Shown here: positions 36,652-48,904 of the stretch, piece after piece | Position numbering within the stretch: the first letter of the stretch is position 1 | Layout: each line of letters begins with the position of its first letter | Source of the DNA: Euwallacea fornicatus | Lineage: Eukaryota > Arthropoda > Insecta > Coleoptera > Curculionidae | NCBI RefSeq assembly: GCF_040115645.1 | Contig: NC_089547.1 | Span: forward strand, 2,480,001 to 2,544,000 | DNA: 64,000 bases | Direction of reading: 5' to 3' | Made by a program: the position numbers and the translations under genes | The notes under the pieces: generated by a model | The model's database searches: none | What the model was told of the DNA's origin: nothing | The model's input: only the letters and a program-made list of their open reading frames with translations

Positions 36652-39600
36652 TAGTACTCCGAAGGAAACTCGGTCAATACGGTTCGAGACCGTCTAAAGT
36701 ACAATTCTGTGACTTAATATGTAGCAAATTCCGTATCGAATTTTCTTTATAAATAAACAATGGCAAAACCGCTGAATTTGCACAATTTCTTAAATAAACT
36801 TATTTCGTCGACTTAATCTGTGAATATTTCAGATTTAATTTCGTTTGAATGCTCAAAGTTCGTTATGTAACTTTCAGATATTCGAATCTAAAACCTCAAG
36901 CTCTTTGCAAACTTTTGCATTTCTAAATATGAGTTACTCTCGTGCCTAAATTACTGAGAAAGTCGAAAAATTGAAAATTTGGTAGGCAAAATCAATAAAC
37001 GAGCATAAATGATAACTTTGACAAGGGTAATGGAGAAATTTGCGTATATAGCAGCAAAATTTTCCGGACAATTCCCAAAAATGACAAATTTTCTACGTTA
37101 CACCTCTAAGTAACAACCATAATTCGTTTGCGTCAAATAACCACTACGATAACGAAGTTCTGATATCCAGCCGGAAATTACGGATCCCGTTATATTTAGT
37201 AATCACAAGCTCGCTTAAGGGGAGATGTGTGCATGACCAGAATCAGGATACGCCTCACGGCGTATCATTACCTACCCCCTCCTCCCCAAAAATAGTGATC
37301 CAAAAAGTCTCTATTAAATTACATTTGGCTCCGTTCGTGATCTCCACGCCAAACATCCAAAATGTTTTTAAAATATCTGAAGCAGACTGTGACAAAAATC
37401 ACAAACTGGCATCGTTGCTTTTCAAATTTTATTCGAATATGACGTCAGTTGATGAACCATAAACATCCAAAAGCACTGTTTTCCCCCTAACAGCTTTCAA
37501 CAATTAATTCATCAACCGTGTTGAATTTTATCAGGATATATTGATTTATTTGTTGTGCATTCTGAGTGCTGGTAACACCGATAGAATCGGGTTCAACATC
37601 GGTCGCCGTCGACCGATACGCAATTTTTCATTATATGCCATTTAAGACATCTCCTTGGAAATATGAATTACAGATGTCTATCTACATTAGTGGGAAGCTA
37701 AAGTTTGGTTTCCGCTTAGGGTGATCGATATCGCACACAACGGTGATCAATTTAAAGATAACTGAAACATAGGTAAGTCAGTTACGGCAAACCTATTATG
37801 AGTGAATAAAATCGTCTTTTTTTGATGTTGAACCACCCGTTCTGGTTTAAAAGGGAATAAGGTGTAGGTGTGGTAGAAAAAAAAAGGAACAAGTCGGTGG
37901 ACTAGGTGCAGATTAGTCTAGGTAACGGATAAGGTATAGGACCCCAGAGATCGATGCCCCATAAAAGTAATAAATTGATCAGAACTATCGGTCGCTGAAG
38001 ACCAATTCCACTTTATAGGGCCATTTTAACAGTTTGTATAAACACCCTGTATAAGCTCGCTTATGGTCTCCCCAGTATTTTTGTGTGAATTATCAAATTT
38101 ATGAAACGCGTACTATTTGGTTTGGTCTAGCTTCGTAATAACCTGAGCTATCCTCACCATCATTTCCTTAACCCCTTTCCCAGAACTTTTACAGAAATTA
38201 CCATTATTGTTAAGTTGCTCTCCAAGTATCTTTTATACGGCTTTATTGGCTTCTTTATTAGCAGCATTGAATGAATTCAGTTTTTAGTGCAGGATTTTAA
38301 GTTTAAAAAGATCTCAAAACTGGGCGCGAGAGGGATTATTTATGCCTCCACTATGGAAGTTGCTAGTTTTAAATCTTCCTTTTACTCCGCTTTAACTGGG
38401 CTTTATTTGCTGCCGCTCGAAGAATTATACAAACTCCCATCCTTCTGGGTCAAATACGTTTCATATTAGTTTTTAACTCCCTAGGGGTTTTTGATGCAAA
38501 CCAAACTTCCCAGAAAAATGTCTTTGTCTGCGAAGAAGTAAAAATACGGCTCACGTCGAATTACTTACGGCCACCTAACTCGAGGAGCAACTCCGAAACA
38601 CAACTCCATTACTCCCATACATACACAGACAACTCTTTGTGCCCCCTCGAATACAAAGAAGTCGAAAACATTATAACGTTGAAGTGGTTTGTTCTCGACT
38701 CCCAGCTGAAACAGGGTGAAATAAACATTTTTTACCGGCACTTGAACGAAAAACTTCCACAAAAGAAGTTGCATTTGGAAGTTGCCCGTATTCGGGGCAG
38801 GTCTTTCCTATTGACACAGTCTCAGTTTTAGTAATTAGTTGGGCTTGTTGGATTAGCTGCTTCGAGTTCTATTGGATTTCAGCCAGTGGCGGAGTTTTAA
38901 GAACGATTATTTCCACAGGGTAACTTAAAATGAGAGAATGAGCTTCCAACCTCAGAACCCCCGTGCTAGAGCGGATCTAGCTCCGTGGTAAATATACGAC
39001 GTAACTAAATTTCGTCACAGTATGATAACTATAGGGGTGGAATTGCACATAGAGGAGATAACGCCTCCGAGATAACGTCTTTTGCTAATTAATATAGGGA
39101 GATTATGGTAATGGAAAACTCGGGCTCCGGGGAGGTGCTGCCTGCAAATGTATGGATATTTATGCGGGTTAAGTAAATTGAAATAATAATTAGTCTCTAA
39201 TGAGATAATCGGCTGATTTTGAAATCTTGGATTAATGATGATGGATTTATGGGAAATCTACTTAGAAGTAAGCTAAAAAGGCTTAAATTATGAAATTTTC
39301 ACCTCCTGGTATGCTTTGAGCCTTCAGAATTTTAACACTCGATACTATTCATCGAGGACAACTCCAACGTAATCGACCATCTGCCCCTTTATCGGTAATT
39401 TAATTACCAATCAACGATTTAATTCGGAAATGGGGGACTCAACTCGATTTGTATTTGGTTTTGGCCACTACGATCAGTTCAGGAAGGATCCCTTGTAACA
39501 TGATACATCGGTCGCCCGCGAAACACATATCAAACTCTTAAATCCAGAAGAAAAATTAATTACAAAAACGGTTCTTGGTAATTTACATTTCAACCGAAAC

Positions 39601-40711
39601 ACTTTCCAGTATCCCGAAAACATCCTAAATAGTGGCAGGAAGGGTGATTCATCATATTTTTTAAAGTGTACCGAAGATGAATGTGGCGCGAACGTATTTA
39701 CGAGTCGAGAATAGATTCGAAGATAGCGAGCTTTTAGCGCGTCATAACTTTCGAGGGGGTGAGAAATAGTGGTGGATTTGTTCGATTTTTTATTTCCATG
39801 AATTATTACTATTGACGGCAGGAAACGATGCGCTCCTGATTGACAACACGAAACAATCATAGCGACAACTGTCCCGGGTGAAAATCCAGGGCCGGGTCGT
39901 AAATAATCCGGCCGATGTAAATGAGGACAATAACATTATTGTAAAATGCAAATTCGCCAACGGGAATCCATTACGAGCCAAATAATATGCCGTTTCGCCC
40001 TCCCCGAGGGAATATTAGAAGGGAAATGCACAGTGTTCAGTGGAACTGGCGCGGGGATTTGGGAGAAAAATCTCATGTAAACGATTCGGTTCTGCTTAAT
40101 TTGGCAGGGGAAGAATGAATTATTTTCTAAATGAGTCTCGATTTGAGGGAGGATATTTACTCTTTATAAAAAGTGCATTGTCAAAAAATTGTTTTAAAAC
40201 ACGGAACAATCATTGCCGGGAAAAATTGAAAAGGAAAATTCTATCAAGATTAATTGAAAGTTTGGTTTCCATAAGGAAGCACAAAGGCGGCAATCGAGTT
40301 GAGTTGATTTAATCGAAAAGCCAATGTCTCCATTCTTCAGTTTAATTGACGTTGCCTATTATTAAAACGAACCAAAGAGACATTCTTTCTAATTCTTTCA
40401 GGCTAAGGCTTTTTTGTTCCCTCTTCAACTCTTTTGTCGTTTTTAAAATACCTTTGAGTTGTAATTTCTGGAAGTACGTCATAGAAAAATTTTAGTAATG
40501 AGTTTTTAGATTTGAGGAAGTAATGTAATTTGCATATATTCGACATAATAATAAGATTACCTTCAAATTATAGATAGATTTAGAATAAAAAAAAGAGTGA
40601 CCTTCGAGAAATTCTTTTGCACCGAGAAACAATAATACAAAGAACAGTTTTTTTACTTTATAAAGTAAAAAAGAAATCCAACGTACTGAATTAGCACATT
40701 AAAAACGCAAC
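36652..40711. other. Gene-free stretch with one solo repeat end
   Basis: A lone AACACCCTGTATA motif lies at about 38040-38052 without a partner, probably the remaining end of a TACAGGGTG-family element. Open frames, including 128 codons at 39860-39474 minus, have no known motif. The DNA from 39000 to 40100 is less AT-rich, with several TAATTA sites, and might be regulatory. Confidence 0.35.
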
Positions 40712-40717
40712 AAAAAA
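40712..40717 (-). terminator. RNA polymerase III terminator of the tRNA gene
   Basis: A run of six T on the minus strand, four bases downstream of the tRNA 3' end, is a standard Pol III stop signal. Confidence 0.85.
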
Positions 40718-40721
40718 GTTA

Positions 40722-40794
40722 TGCCCCGGGTGAGGATCGAACTCACGACCTTAAGATTATGAGACTTACGCGCTGCCTACTGCGCTACCGAGGC
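40722..40794 (-). tRNA. tRNA-Met (CAT), elongator type
   Basis: A 73-nt tRNA gene on the minus strand, including discriminator A at 40722. It folds as an acceptor stem GCCTCGG/CCGGGGC, a D arm GCGC-AGTAGGCA-GCGC, an anticodon arm TAAGT-CTCATAA-TCTTA and a T arm GTGAG-TTCGATC-CTCAC. The anticodon CAT lies at 40761-40759. The D loop AGTAGGCA and the T-T mismatch at the base of the anticodon loop are typical of elongator, not initiator, methionine tRNA. Compared with the common metazoan form (TCAGT/TCTGA), pair 28-42 has changed from C-G to A-T on both sides, so pairing is kept. The internal A and B boxes are intact and there is no intron. It looks functional. Confidence 0.95.
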
Positions 40795-43700
40795 GTGATA
40801 GATTTAGCTGGGACACGGCTTCAAATACTGACAAGCAAAGACAACACTAAATTATGCCTTATATTAATTTGTCATATAAAAATTATATATTTTAAAGTAG
40901 TCTAAAACAAATATAATACATCTACGTTGAACGACACAAAAAGGCACTAAGAGATAATACTAAAATAATATAAAACATAACGCATATTGGTGGCGCCACC
41001 TTTCAACAACTATCGACACTTAGCGAGAAACCTTCACAGTGCTCATGCCGTGATGCCTATTGATTATGCAGTTGCCGCGATTGGGGAACAGATGGCGCTA
41101 CAGTAAAAAAAGATATTGATTTTACGTTTCGGGGAAATTTGGAAGGTAGGGCTAGTTTTCTGGCAATTTTTAGCACTCAAATCTCTTTAAAGTATTTATT
41201 ACAGGTTTTGCGAATACTTGGAATCTGAATCAAACTCGAAATTAATCAAGAGTTACGTATAAAAAACAAACTTTATCTAATTTTCGACGAAACTTTGTTC
41301 GCAAGCAATTAATTTGGCTCATTTTTCCATAGATGGCGAAGCGATGCAAATATGGAACTTTTGGGATTTATTCGAAACTTTGAAACCAAAGATAGGAAAC
41401 TTATTTTTACTAGTTTTCATGTCATATTTGTCGGTTTTATTACATTTTGCCAACAATGATTGATTGCTGTTTTCAGTTGTTATCATTTTATTTTGCGAGT
41501 TTCCATGTAGATTTTTACTTCGTCTATTTAGTTTACACTCTTCTAAATTTACCAATGAAAAATAGATCATCAGTTCAAAATCATTTATCTTCAGTGATAG
41601 GATTCACTTTCCAGCATCATAAAGATTACTTTAATTAAATTTAAGAAAAGCAGTGCGCAAAGCTAAGAAAAATTCCCAACTTACCTCAAGTCGCAATTAG
41701 TAAATTGCCACGAAACCTAAATTTGGACTAAAAAACCATTTGCCTAATCCCCTCTAGAAATTAATCCATTTAAGTGCCTCTACTCAAGCCGAAAGCTTGG
41801 ATCTCTTAATTAAAACACTAGTTCCTTCCTCTTTTTGTAATCCAAAAGGAAAAAAAAGGCAAAAAAATTATCGAGAATTCTTTGCAGGACTTTGAATAGG
41901 AAAGCGGAACCTTATTTATGTCTTTTTAATAATTAACTGAGTTTAAACGTAAATGTATTATTTTTAGAATTTTTTAAGCTTTAGGTGCACAAATATGATT
42001 TCAATTACCAACCTAATCCCGCTTAATCTTTTCCAAACGACGGCTTTTGCCTCTCTAATCCCTCTTCTCTCCTTTTCCCTCTTTCTTGCCTTCAGTGTGC
42101 GAATTTCTAATATTAAGAAAACACACTGCTGGGTGTGAGTCCAGACGATATCAGCCAGCCATAACAGCATGCATAGTGATTATTATTTCTCCCTCCCTGC
42201 ACGTTCCCTCTAGTGGGGAAAGAATATTCAAATCGAGGGTCTGATGGATATTAAAGTGGTGATTGTTTCTCTTTTATGGCGGATCCTTCAGGAGTCCATA
42301 AAAAAATGAGTTTCTCCTGCCACCTATTGTGCGAGTTATATTAATTTTCGGGCCTCGTTGTCGCATTTACGAGTCAACGAGGCCGCAAGAACGAAAAGTG
42401 AGATTTACATGACAAAAGCTCCATGGACGGGAGGCGGCAATAACGAAAACCCCGAAAAAGAATGGTTACTGAGGAAATATGAGTTTATTGCCAGTGCCGG
42501 CCTTCGCTTCGAACCCTGCTTAAAATCCATAATATCCATAAATCTATACGCAAGAATGTGCTTATATTAGAAATTTATCGGTTTTCCACGTTGACCGTTC
42601 GGGGGCAAGGTCAATCATGAATAATTTAAAAACTGAATTTCGCTCGATTCGCTAAAGCAGGTCCTGGTCTAAGAGGTGGAATACGTGAGGAAGCCTAGCA
42701 GGAATTTCCCGGTGAAATTTATTTCCTTCGTAAGTTTCATGGGCCACGAATTTGTCTGGCTCGGTTTTTCTTTATTTTACACTTTCCTGGCAGACTTCCA
42801 TATTCTTTTGTTCCTAAGCAGCTAATAAGGAGCCGAATGCAAGCGTCGATTCCGTTTTCAACAGGGTTTTTACACCGGTGATGGATAATGTGCGGATTAT
42901 TGTCTGAATTTTGACTATGCAGGACATAGATAATTGGACTTAGGAACCCAATAATGAATTTTGTTAAGCTATGATAGGAAGATAGGCGAAATTAATATAT
43001 CTACTCTTATGGTAATTTTCAGGAAAGTTTCGGAATTTTTGTGCATTAATCTTTCTCATTCAGAAGACAATTAAAATTGAAGAAAGAAAAGAAGTAATAA
43101 ACAAACCGCAGACGAATTTGAGTGGTTGTGAGGCCAAAAAGTTATTGGGGCTTTCACATTTTTTATTCTATCGATCAACAAGTTTTTCAGATTCGATATT
43201 CGATATCTCCAGATATATTTTCGATTGTTCCGCAGTTCTTCGTATGCTATTGCTGGAGATTTACACTTATGGTCTTATACAGATTAGGCTATGTTTCTTT
43301 CCCTGGACCCCCACTCACTTCTAAAACGTATAAACATTAAGGGATTTTACAGGAGCTTTGGCCCTTCGCCCCATGTTATTTTAAAGCGTCTGGAACTCCT
43401 GCCCCTGGCTTGCACTTGTCAAAACAATAACAAGAATAAATGAGGGCTGATCAAGGGATTTTAGCGGCGTTCATTGGAGTAATGACGGTCAAGGGAAAGC
43501 AGAGACTGGACGAAATATACTAATAGCCAGTGAAGGCATTGTTGCAGTTTCGATTTCAAATTTAGGCGCCACTATATGAAAGCTTATCCTGTCCTGAAAC
43601 GTTTCCCTGCGGGATTATTACCAGACAGGAAATTAATCCCTATGAGCGGATTATTTATCTTCATTGCCTTCTGCTTATTTGAACTGCACATGCAGTGATT

Positions 43701-46700
43701 GCTTCAGAATAACTTTATTATACAACAGCATCGAGATCCAGGCAGTAATAGCCCCTTTACAGGAGGCATTTTACTTTTACCTGAAACGTATAGTGAACCA
43801 AGTTAGGAACAACCTTTGGCAACTTAACCCCATTTTCAATTAATTGCCTTAATAATTCTAGAAAGCGAGGAGGAAGGGACCGAAAGTTAAGTTAAACTTA
43901 AGTTAAATTGCCCCTCGTTTTAAAATGTCCCCGGCAAGATACTTTAACATTCGTTCATGTAACGGCAATAAGCGCGTACTACGCCCTAAATGGGGGGTAT
44001 TGAAGTCGACTTTCGCTTCCATTAATAAATCAGAACGATGTGATGTTAGGGCTTTTGTGAAATTAAGTTAAAACTGGCTGCTATTCGGAAATTTTAACAA
44101 AGGGCGCGCCATTGTCGTTACGGTTTCATTATGCCTCTGTGGGAATTTTAATTCACTACTGAACAACAAAAAATGGCCTGAAATAATGCTCGCCGAGGCC
44201 AAATCTGGACCAAAAAGGCGAGCGCTTGAGTTTGGATCGGTCGAAATTAATCTATTAAGAAGTGCGAGTCATATTTACCTCAGTTATGAGCACAAAATCC
44301 AACAATAGTTTGAATGAATTTTCCGAAGCGACAAATATCAAAACAAAGTAAAAAAGCGCTCTATTTCGAACTTCGTCAATTTCTGGGCTAAGGCGAGTTG
44401 GGTTAAATCGTCATAGATCAACTTCGACAAAGTTTTATATAGACCATCCAGAAACATCCTGTATGTCTGCTTTTGTCCTGTTCGAAATAAACTGCATAGT
44501 TGTCGTAGAATTTTCTCTAGTTTTGGAATTTTGAGGGTCGTGGAGAGCGGACGGTTGCTTCTAGACGGTTTGGTGCTAAAGGTCGTTTAAAAAGGAATGT
44601 TTAGGCTTTCCAACGCGCCCCCTTCGAGGTCGGTCGTGTGAGGAAATCAGAGCAGTGGCGTGTCAAAGTTGAAAATTATCGTTTTTAAAAATGTGATTTC
44701 TTAGGGAAACCTCTTGGGTGGTGTGAAGTTTAGCAAAGGCAAATGAAAAAGAAACTCCAAAATTTTGATGTTTCGAGTGTATAGATGGGAAAGAGGAACG
44801 GGTGGAAGGGAAGAGTTCCCGTTTTGTTAGACGCAGGGTGGCATCGAAAAGGGCATCGTCCGGGCTACCTTTCTCGTATTTACCAGTAGCTCGAGGATTG
44901 CTGTCTAAGGGGTGTTAATCCGGGTTGGAAATTTTGACGTGAAAATTGAAATGATATTAAGTGGGTTTTCACTCGCTGTGGGTTACGAAAAATTCTAAAA
45001 CCTATTGGGAGATTTTGCGCAGTTCTTATACTGAGCCATTTATTTAATATTTTCATTTTCGATGCCCGTTTGTGGAGGTTTCACTACGTATAAACATGTA
45101 CCTTCCGCACGTCAGGACATAGAAATATCAAAAACCGCTTGAAGATTTTTCACATAAGCCTACGTGAGCGTGCCATAAGTGGAAGTGATTGAATGAAATT
45201 TCATATTGTAACGAATTATTGAATTTCACTTTGCCTATACTAATTCAGAATTCTCCCAAAAAACTTTAAACACAGATCTTCTACCGTCTTAAATCACTTT
45301 CAAGTGTCTATATTACTTTCGGTAAACTCATCGACCTAAAAAAATTAACACCCCCCAGAGAGCATATTTCTTGGTGTCCTAAAAAAATGCCTTTAACACC
45401 TAATAATTTCGACTAATGACTTTTAAAACAGGCGTGTGGCCCTTCCTGCTGAAACCTGGAAGTTTTCTGCGGGTTGCAGCCGCTTCGCTCTATCTAAACG
45501 GGCATCTTAATATCCACTTAGCGTGTCAGGGGTCAATTAACAATTTTAACTGAAAATCCGTATTATGTGCCCTTCGTTTTCCCTTTTTGGGCTAAAAGTC
45601 ATCGAGCATAACTAAGATCTGATACGGTGGCATAATGGAAGTAAATCGAAATATAGAATTGAGAACAAGTTAAATTGATCTATAATTATAACAAAACTCC
45701 ATGCATGGATCTCTACCCATTTCATTGCTCCGCGGTAGCTGTTGTACGGATTAGGTTTTTGTGCTGTCCCTAAACACAAGGGAATCTCCCGAATAATTCA
45801 AGAAAAGGGTATTAACGTTCCGACCGTCCGTGAGATTAAAAGGACAGCTTCCTTATTTTCTTTGTTTTGGAAATTTAAGGAGACCACAGTTCGCCGATTT
45901 TAGCACAGGTGCCCTTTGCCAGGAAATAGACGATTGTCTATTGGCAATAATGTTCTTGTGATCAGTTAAAGCGTATTTGTTTTGGCTCGATGATCGCAAG
46001 TCGTTAGGAACAATTTTCGATCTTAGAAAAATTAGATCGCTTTTTGATACCTCGAAGGTACCACGAAACGAATATTATTAAAGAACTCATCCTCCCTCCC
46101 CTGCCCCCAAGCCTTATTTCCCCTGGAAGCAATTTAAAATCTGTAAATTGAATTTACCCCAGATTCACAGAATTAGAAAAAAATGCTTTGACAACCTGTA
46201 GAAAGCAAAACAAGCAATTTTAAGGCAATTTAAATGTATCGCTTCACTTTTATCCGCTAATACTCCGTACTCGTTTGCATCAATGTTCCTGGGACGCCCT
46301 ATAAATTCACGATATTAATTTTAATCTCGTATAAAATAACGACACATTGCTCCCATAAGCACAAATTTAAGGCTGACAACTTCCCCACCGTCCTCTGCTT
46401 TCTTCATGGGGCTGAGTTATGCGAATAATGCAAAATGCACGCTGGAAATAGCTATATTTTCAGCTTCCTCATAAACAGGCCTAATTTATAGCTCAGCTAT
46501 TCCTAAGTAGTCGTTCGATTATTTTTAGCGTTGCGTTGGAGGAACGTTGAGAAGAGAATGGAGTTGACAACAGTGGACGCAATTCATTCTCAATTGGAAG
46601 CTAATCAGCCTTCAGCCTTAAAATTTCGATTGCAGTGTAATTACGCGGCTAAATCGGCTTCCATTACTGCACAGGCAGTTTAATCCATGCGCTATTAGCC

Positions 46701-46991
46701 CGTACAGATAATCTGGCTACAAAGTGTTTGCACACGACACTCATAACCAAATAAACACCGACTGGGTGAACAATCAATCCAGAAACGACCATCCATCACT
46801 AGATGAAAGCCGGGTCTTGCTAAGTGCATTTCGATGTTCACCTTGGCAATTGTGCCCACCACCGAGTGCCCTGTTCTGCATACGGCATCCGAGGCCATTA
46901 TAATTCATCTTTATTACGTCACTGCACCATCTATTTGAATTTTAAGGGCGCACATAGTAACCGAGTCTAGTGTGACTTGGTATAATTAAAA
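40795..46991. other. Gene-free stretch, motifs near the tRNA
   Basis: Within 550 bp upstream of the tRNA lie a 12-bp palindrome, GGTGGCGCCACC (40989-41000), and the motifs CAGATGGCGCTA (41089-41100) and AGATGGCGAA (41331-41340). These resemble the AGATGGCGC core bound by insect CTCF. A lone CATCCTGTATG at about 44456-44466 may be a solo end of the TACAGGGTG family. Otherwise no gene, RNA or repeat was recognised. Confidence 0.35.
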
Positions 46992-47636
46992 TATACTCAG
47001 TTTCATATGAAATACGTCACCTAATAATAATAATTATTAAGTAATTTCGGGAAGACAATGCTTCATAATAGAGTATCAAATGGTCAGAGTTCTAGTGAAA
47101 GAGAAAGAACGCCAAAGGTTGTTTTTGTGATCGACAATTTCCTGAGGCCGGCATTAGTACTCTTCGTGCATACTTTACCAAACGACATATCCCAAGAGGA
47201 CAATGTAGGGCCGCGTACTGCGAACATTACTCCAAGATACCCGGAACAAGCAAAATTAGAAATGCTGACTCGGCCTGCACGTTCACCAGACCTATCACCT
47301 ATCGGACATCTTGGAGAAATGGTGAGTCGGCATCTTCAAAATTTTCCGAGGGCTCCAAACAACTTGGATGACCTACGACATCACCTTGGGGTAGCATGAA
47401 ATGAAATACCCTAGGAGGAAATTGACCATTTGCAAAGCGTCCCGCGAAGAGTACATGCTTGCATTGCTCTACGAGACGATGTCACTCATTATTAACTTTT
47501 TAATTAATTAATGTTGTTTTTTTATTGAAACTTTGATCATTTGATACTCTGTTGCAAAAGCATTGTTTTCCCAAAATTACAAGACTTAATTATTATTATT
47601 ACTGGACGGTGCATTTCATATGAAAGTGAGTGTATA
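46992..47636 (+). mobile_element. Non-autonomous Tc1-like element, copy B
   Basis: A unit of about 645 bp. The left end begins TATACTCAGTTTCATATGAA and the inverted right end begins TATACACTCACTTTCATATG. The arms continue through AATAATAATTAA and a shared CATAATAGAGTATCAAATG-like block. Inside is the C-terminal half of a DD34E transposase on the plus strand. The 5' non-coding leader (GAAAGAACGCCAA) is joined directly to the catalytic region, a larger deletion than in copies A and C. Confidence 0.75.
47107..47495 (+). pseudogene. Tc1-like transposase C-terminal half, copy B
   Basis: The frame reads FLRPALVLFVHTLPNDIS, then QEDNVGPRTANITPRYPEQA, then RPARSPDLSPIGHLGEM, where the catalytic glutamate of SPIEHL has become glycine. 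It continues LDDLRHHLGVA, a TGA in place of tryptophan, NEIP, a TAG in place of glutamine, and then EEIDHLQSVPRRVHACIALR to a natural stop at 47495. The first catalytic aspartate and the DNA-binding domain are absent. The TGA falls at the same codon as in copy A. Confidence 0.75.
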
Positions 47637-48253
47637 TAATATGGGAATAAAAGATGGCGTGATAAAAGGGATAATAGTGTGATACACAGCGTGATTTCCG
47701 GTGCTTAAACTAACACAGACCTTTAAAGCTTAAATTAGTAAAGCAAAGAGAGCGACGGTTGCTGCCGTACAAAGCAGGTGTGATTTCCCACAGTAAAGAA
47801 GTTACTTTTGCCAGATTTTCGGATTATAACCCCAGCCGGAGTGGCAAAATGTTTTCCTTTATGGGAAATTGTCAACTGAGGTAATTGATATGCATCCAAC
47901 AGCTGCTTTGTTTGGTGAAAATGTTTTTCTTGGTCCTATTATAGCTGAGTTTAGAGATATAACAAATTCATCGCAGTATAGATTGTTTCGGTGCGATGCA
48001 TTCTTTACTCTCTTTAGGCCACAAAATTTGTAAGACCAATGTAACCCTAAACCGGAAGAACCAAAACAAATATTACAAACCAGTTCATTCAGCCTTACAG
48101 GGCGAAATCTCCACGAATTTCCGAGATATCGATGCTCAATTTGTGAAAAGTGACGAAAATTCGTATTTGCGTCTTTTGAAAGTCATAGAAGCTTGAAAAT
48201 TGGTTCATCATGTCTGTAGGAATTAATGGCCAAGCGTGAAAAGTGACAAGAAA
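47637..48253. other. Gene-free spacer between two transposon relics
   Basis: About 600 bp without known motifs. A 66-codon frame at 47996-48196 on the plus strand has no recognisable match. Confidence 0.35.
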
Positions 48254-48904
48254 TACGAGGGTAGTCTCAGAAGTACCCGACCTGACACAAATAGATGGTG
48301 ATTTTTTTGTTAAAAGTTTGCCTATATTACAAACCTTAAAAACATGGACGCATCATTTCATCCCTGAGACAAAAAAGGAGTCAAAATGATAGACTTAAGG
48401 GGAGAATCGGCTCCACAGAAGGCGCAAATCGTTCAATTTAGTAGGAACGGTGATGGCGTCAGTTTTTTTTTTGGATGCACGTGGGGCAGGAAGTATGAAA
48501 ATGCGACCGCACTTGGCGAAAAAGAAAGTTTTGTTTCATCAAGACAACGTACTTGTCCATACTTCCGTCATCGCGATGACCAAAATCAATCAATTTGGTT
48601 TTGAACTTTTCCCTCATCCACCGTATTCGCCAGACTTAGCCCCCTCAGATTATTTTCTATTTCTAAAAGTTGCAAAAAGGGCGCGGTAAACCGAGATTTG
48701 CCAAGAGTGAAGAGGTGGAACCCGAGGTTGATGTCTATTTTAAAACATTCGAAGCTTCTTACTAGAAACATTGGATAGAAACCATAGAATATCGCTGGGA
48801 AAAGAGTGTCAATCTCCAAGGACAGTATATTGAGAAATAATGTAATATTTTCTTTTATTTTCATCTTCAAGTGCTAGGTGGGATGGTTGGGGACAATCCT
48901 CGTA
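48254..48904 (+). mobile_element. Internally deleted mariner element (TACGAG ends)
   Basis: A 651-bp derivative of the element at 1288-2551. The left end reads TACGAGGGTAGTCTCAGAAG followed by TACCCGACCTG, and the inverted right end reads TACGAGGATTGTCCCCAACC. The whole N-terminal half of the transposase has been lost, including the helix-turn-helix. The insertion is in the plus orientation. Confidence 0.8.
48330..48840 (+). pseudogene. Mariner transposase C-terminal half
   Basis: The relic starts at the remains of TWTHHFIPETKKESK in a shifted frame. It continues MMASVFFLDARGAGSMK, then FHQDNVLVHTSVIAMTKINQ with the second catalytic aspartate, then PHPPYSPDLAPSDYFLFLK with the third. The C-terminus reads FAKSEEVEPEVDVYFKTFEA and ends NLQGQYIEK and TAA at 48838-48840. 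Frame shifts occur around 48370, 48455 and 48690. It shares FETFEAS-type tail residues with the copy at 1353-2369, which confirms one family. Confidence 0.8.

Noticed and set aside
39474..39860. 128-codon minus open frame
   Set aside because: No motif, no splice support and a composition like chance frames; not listed as a gene.
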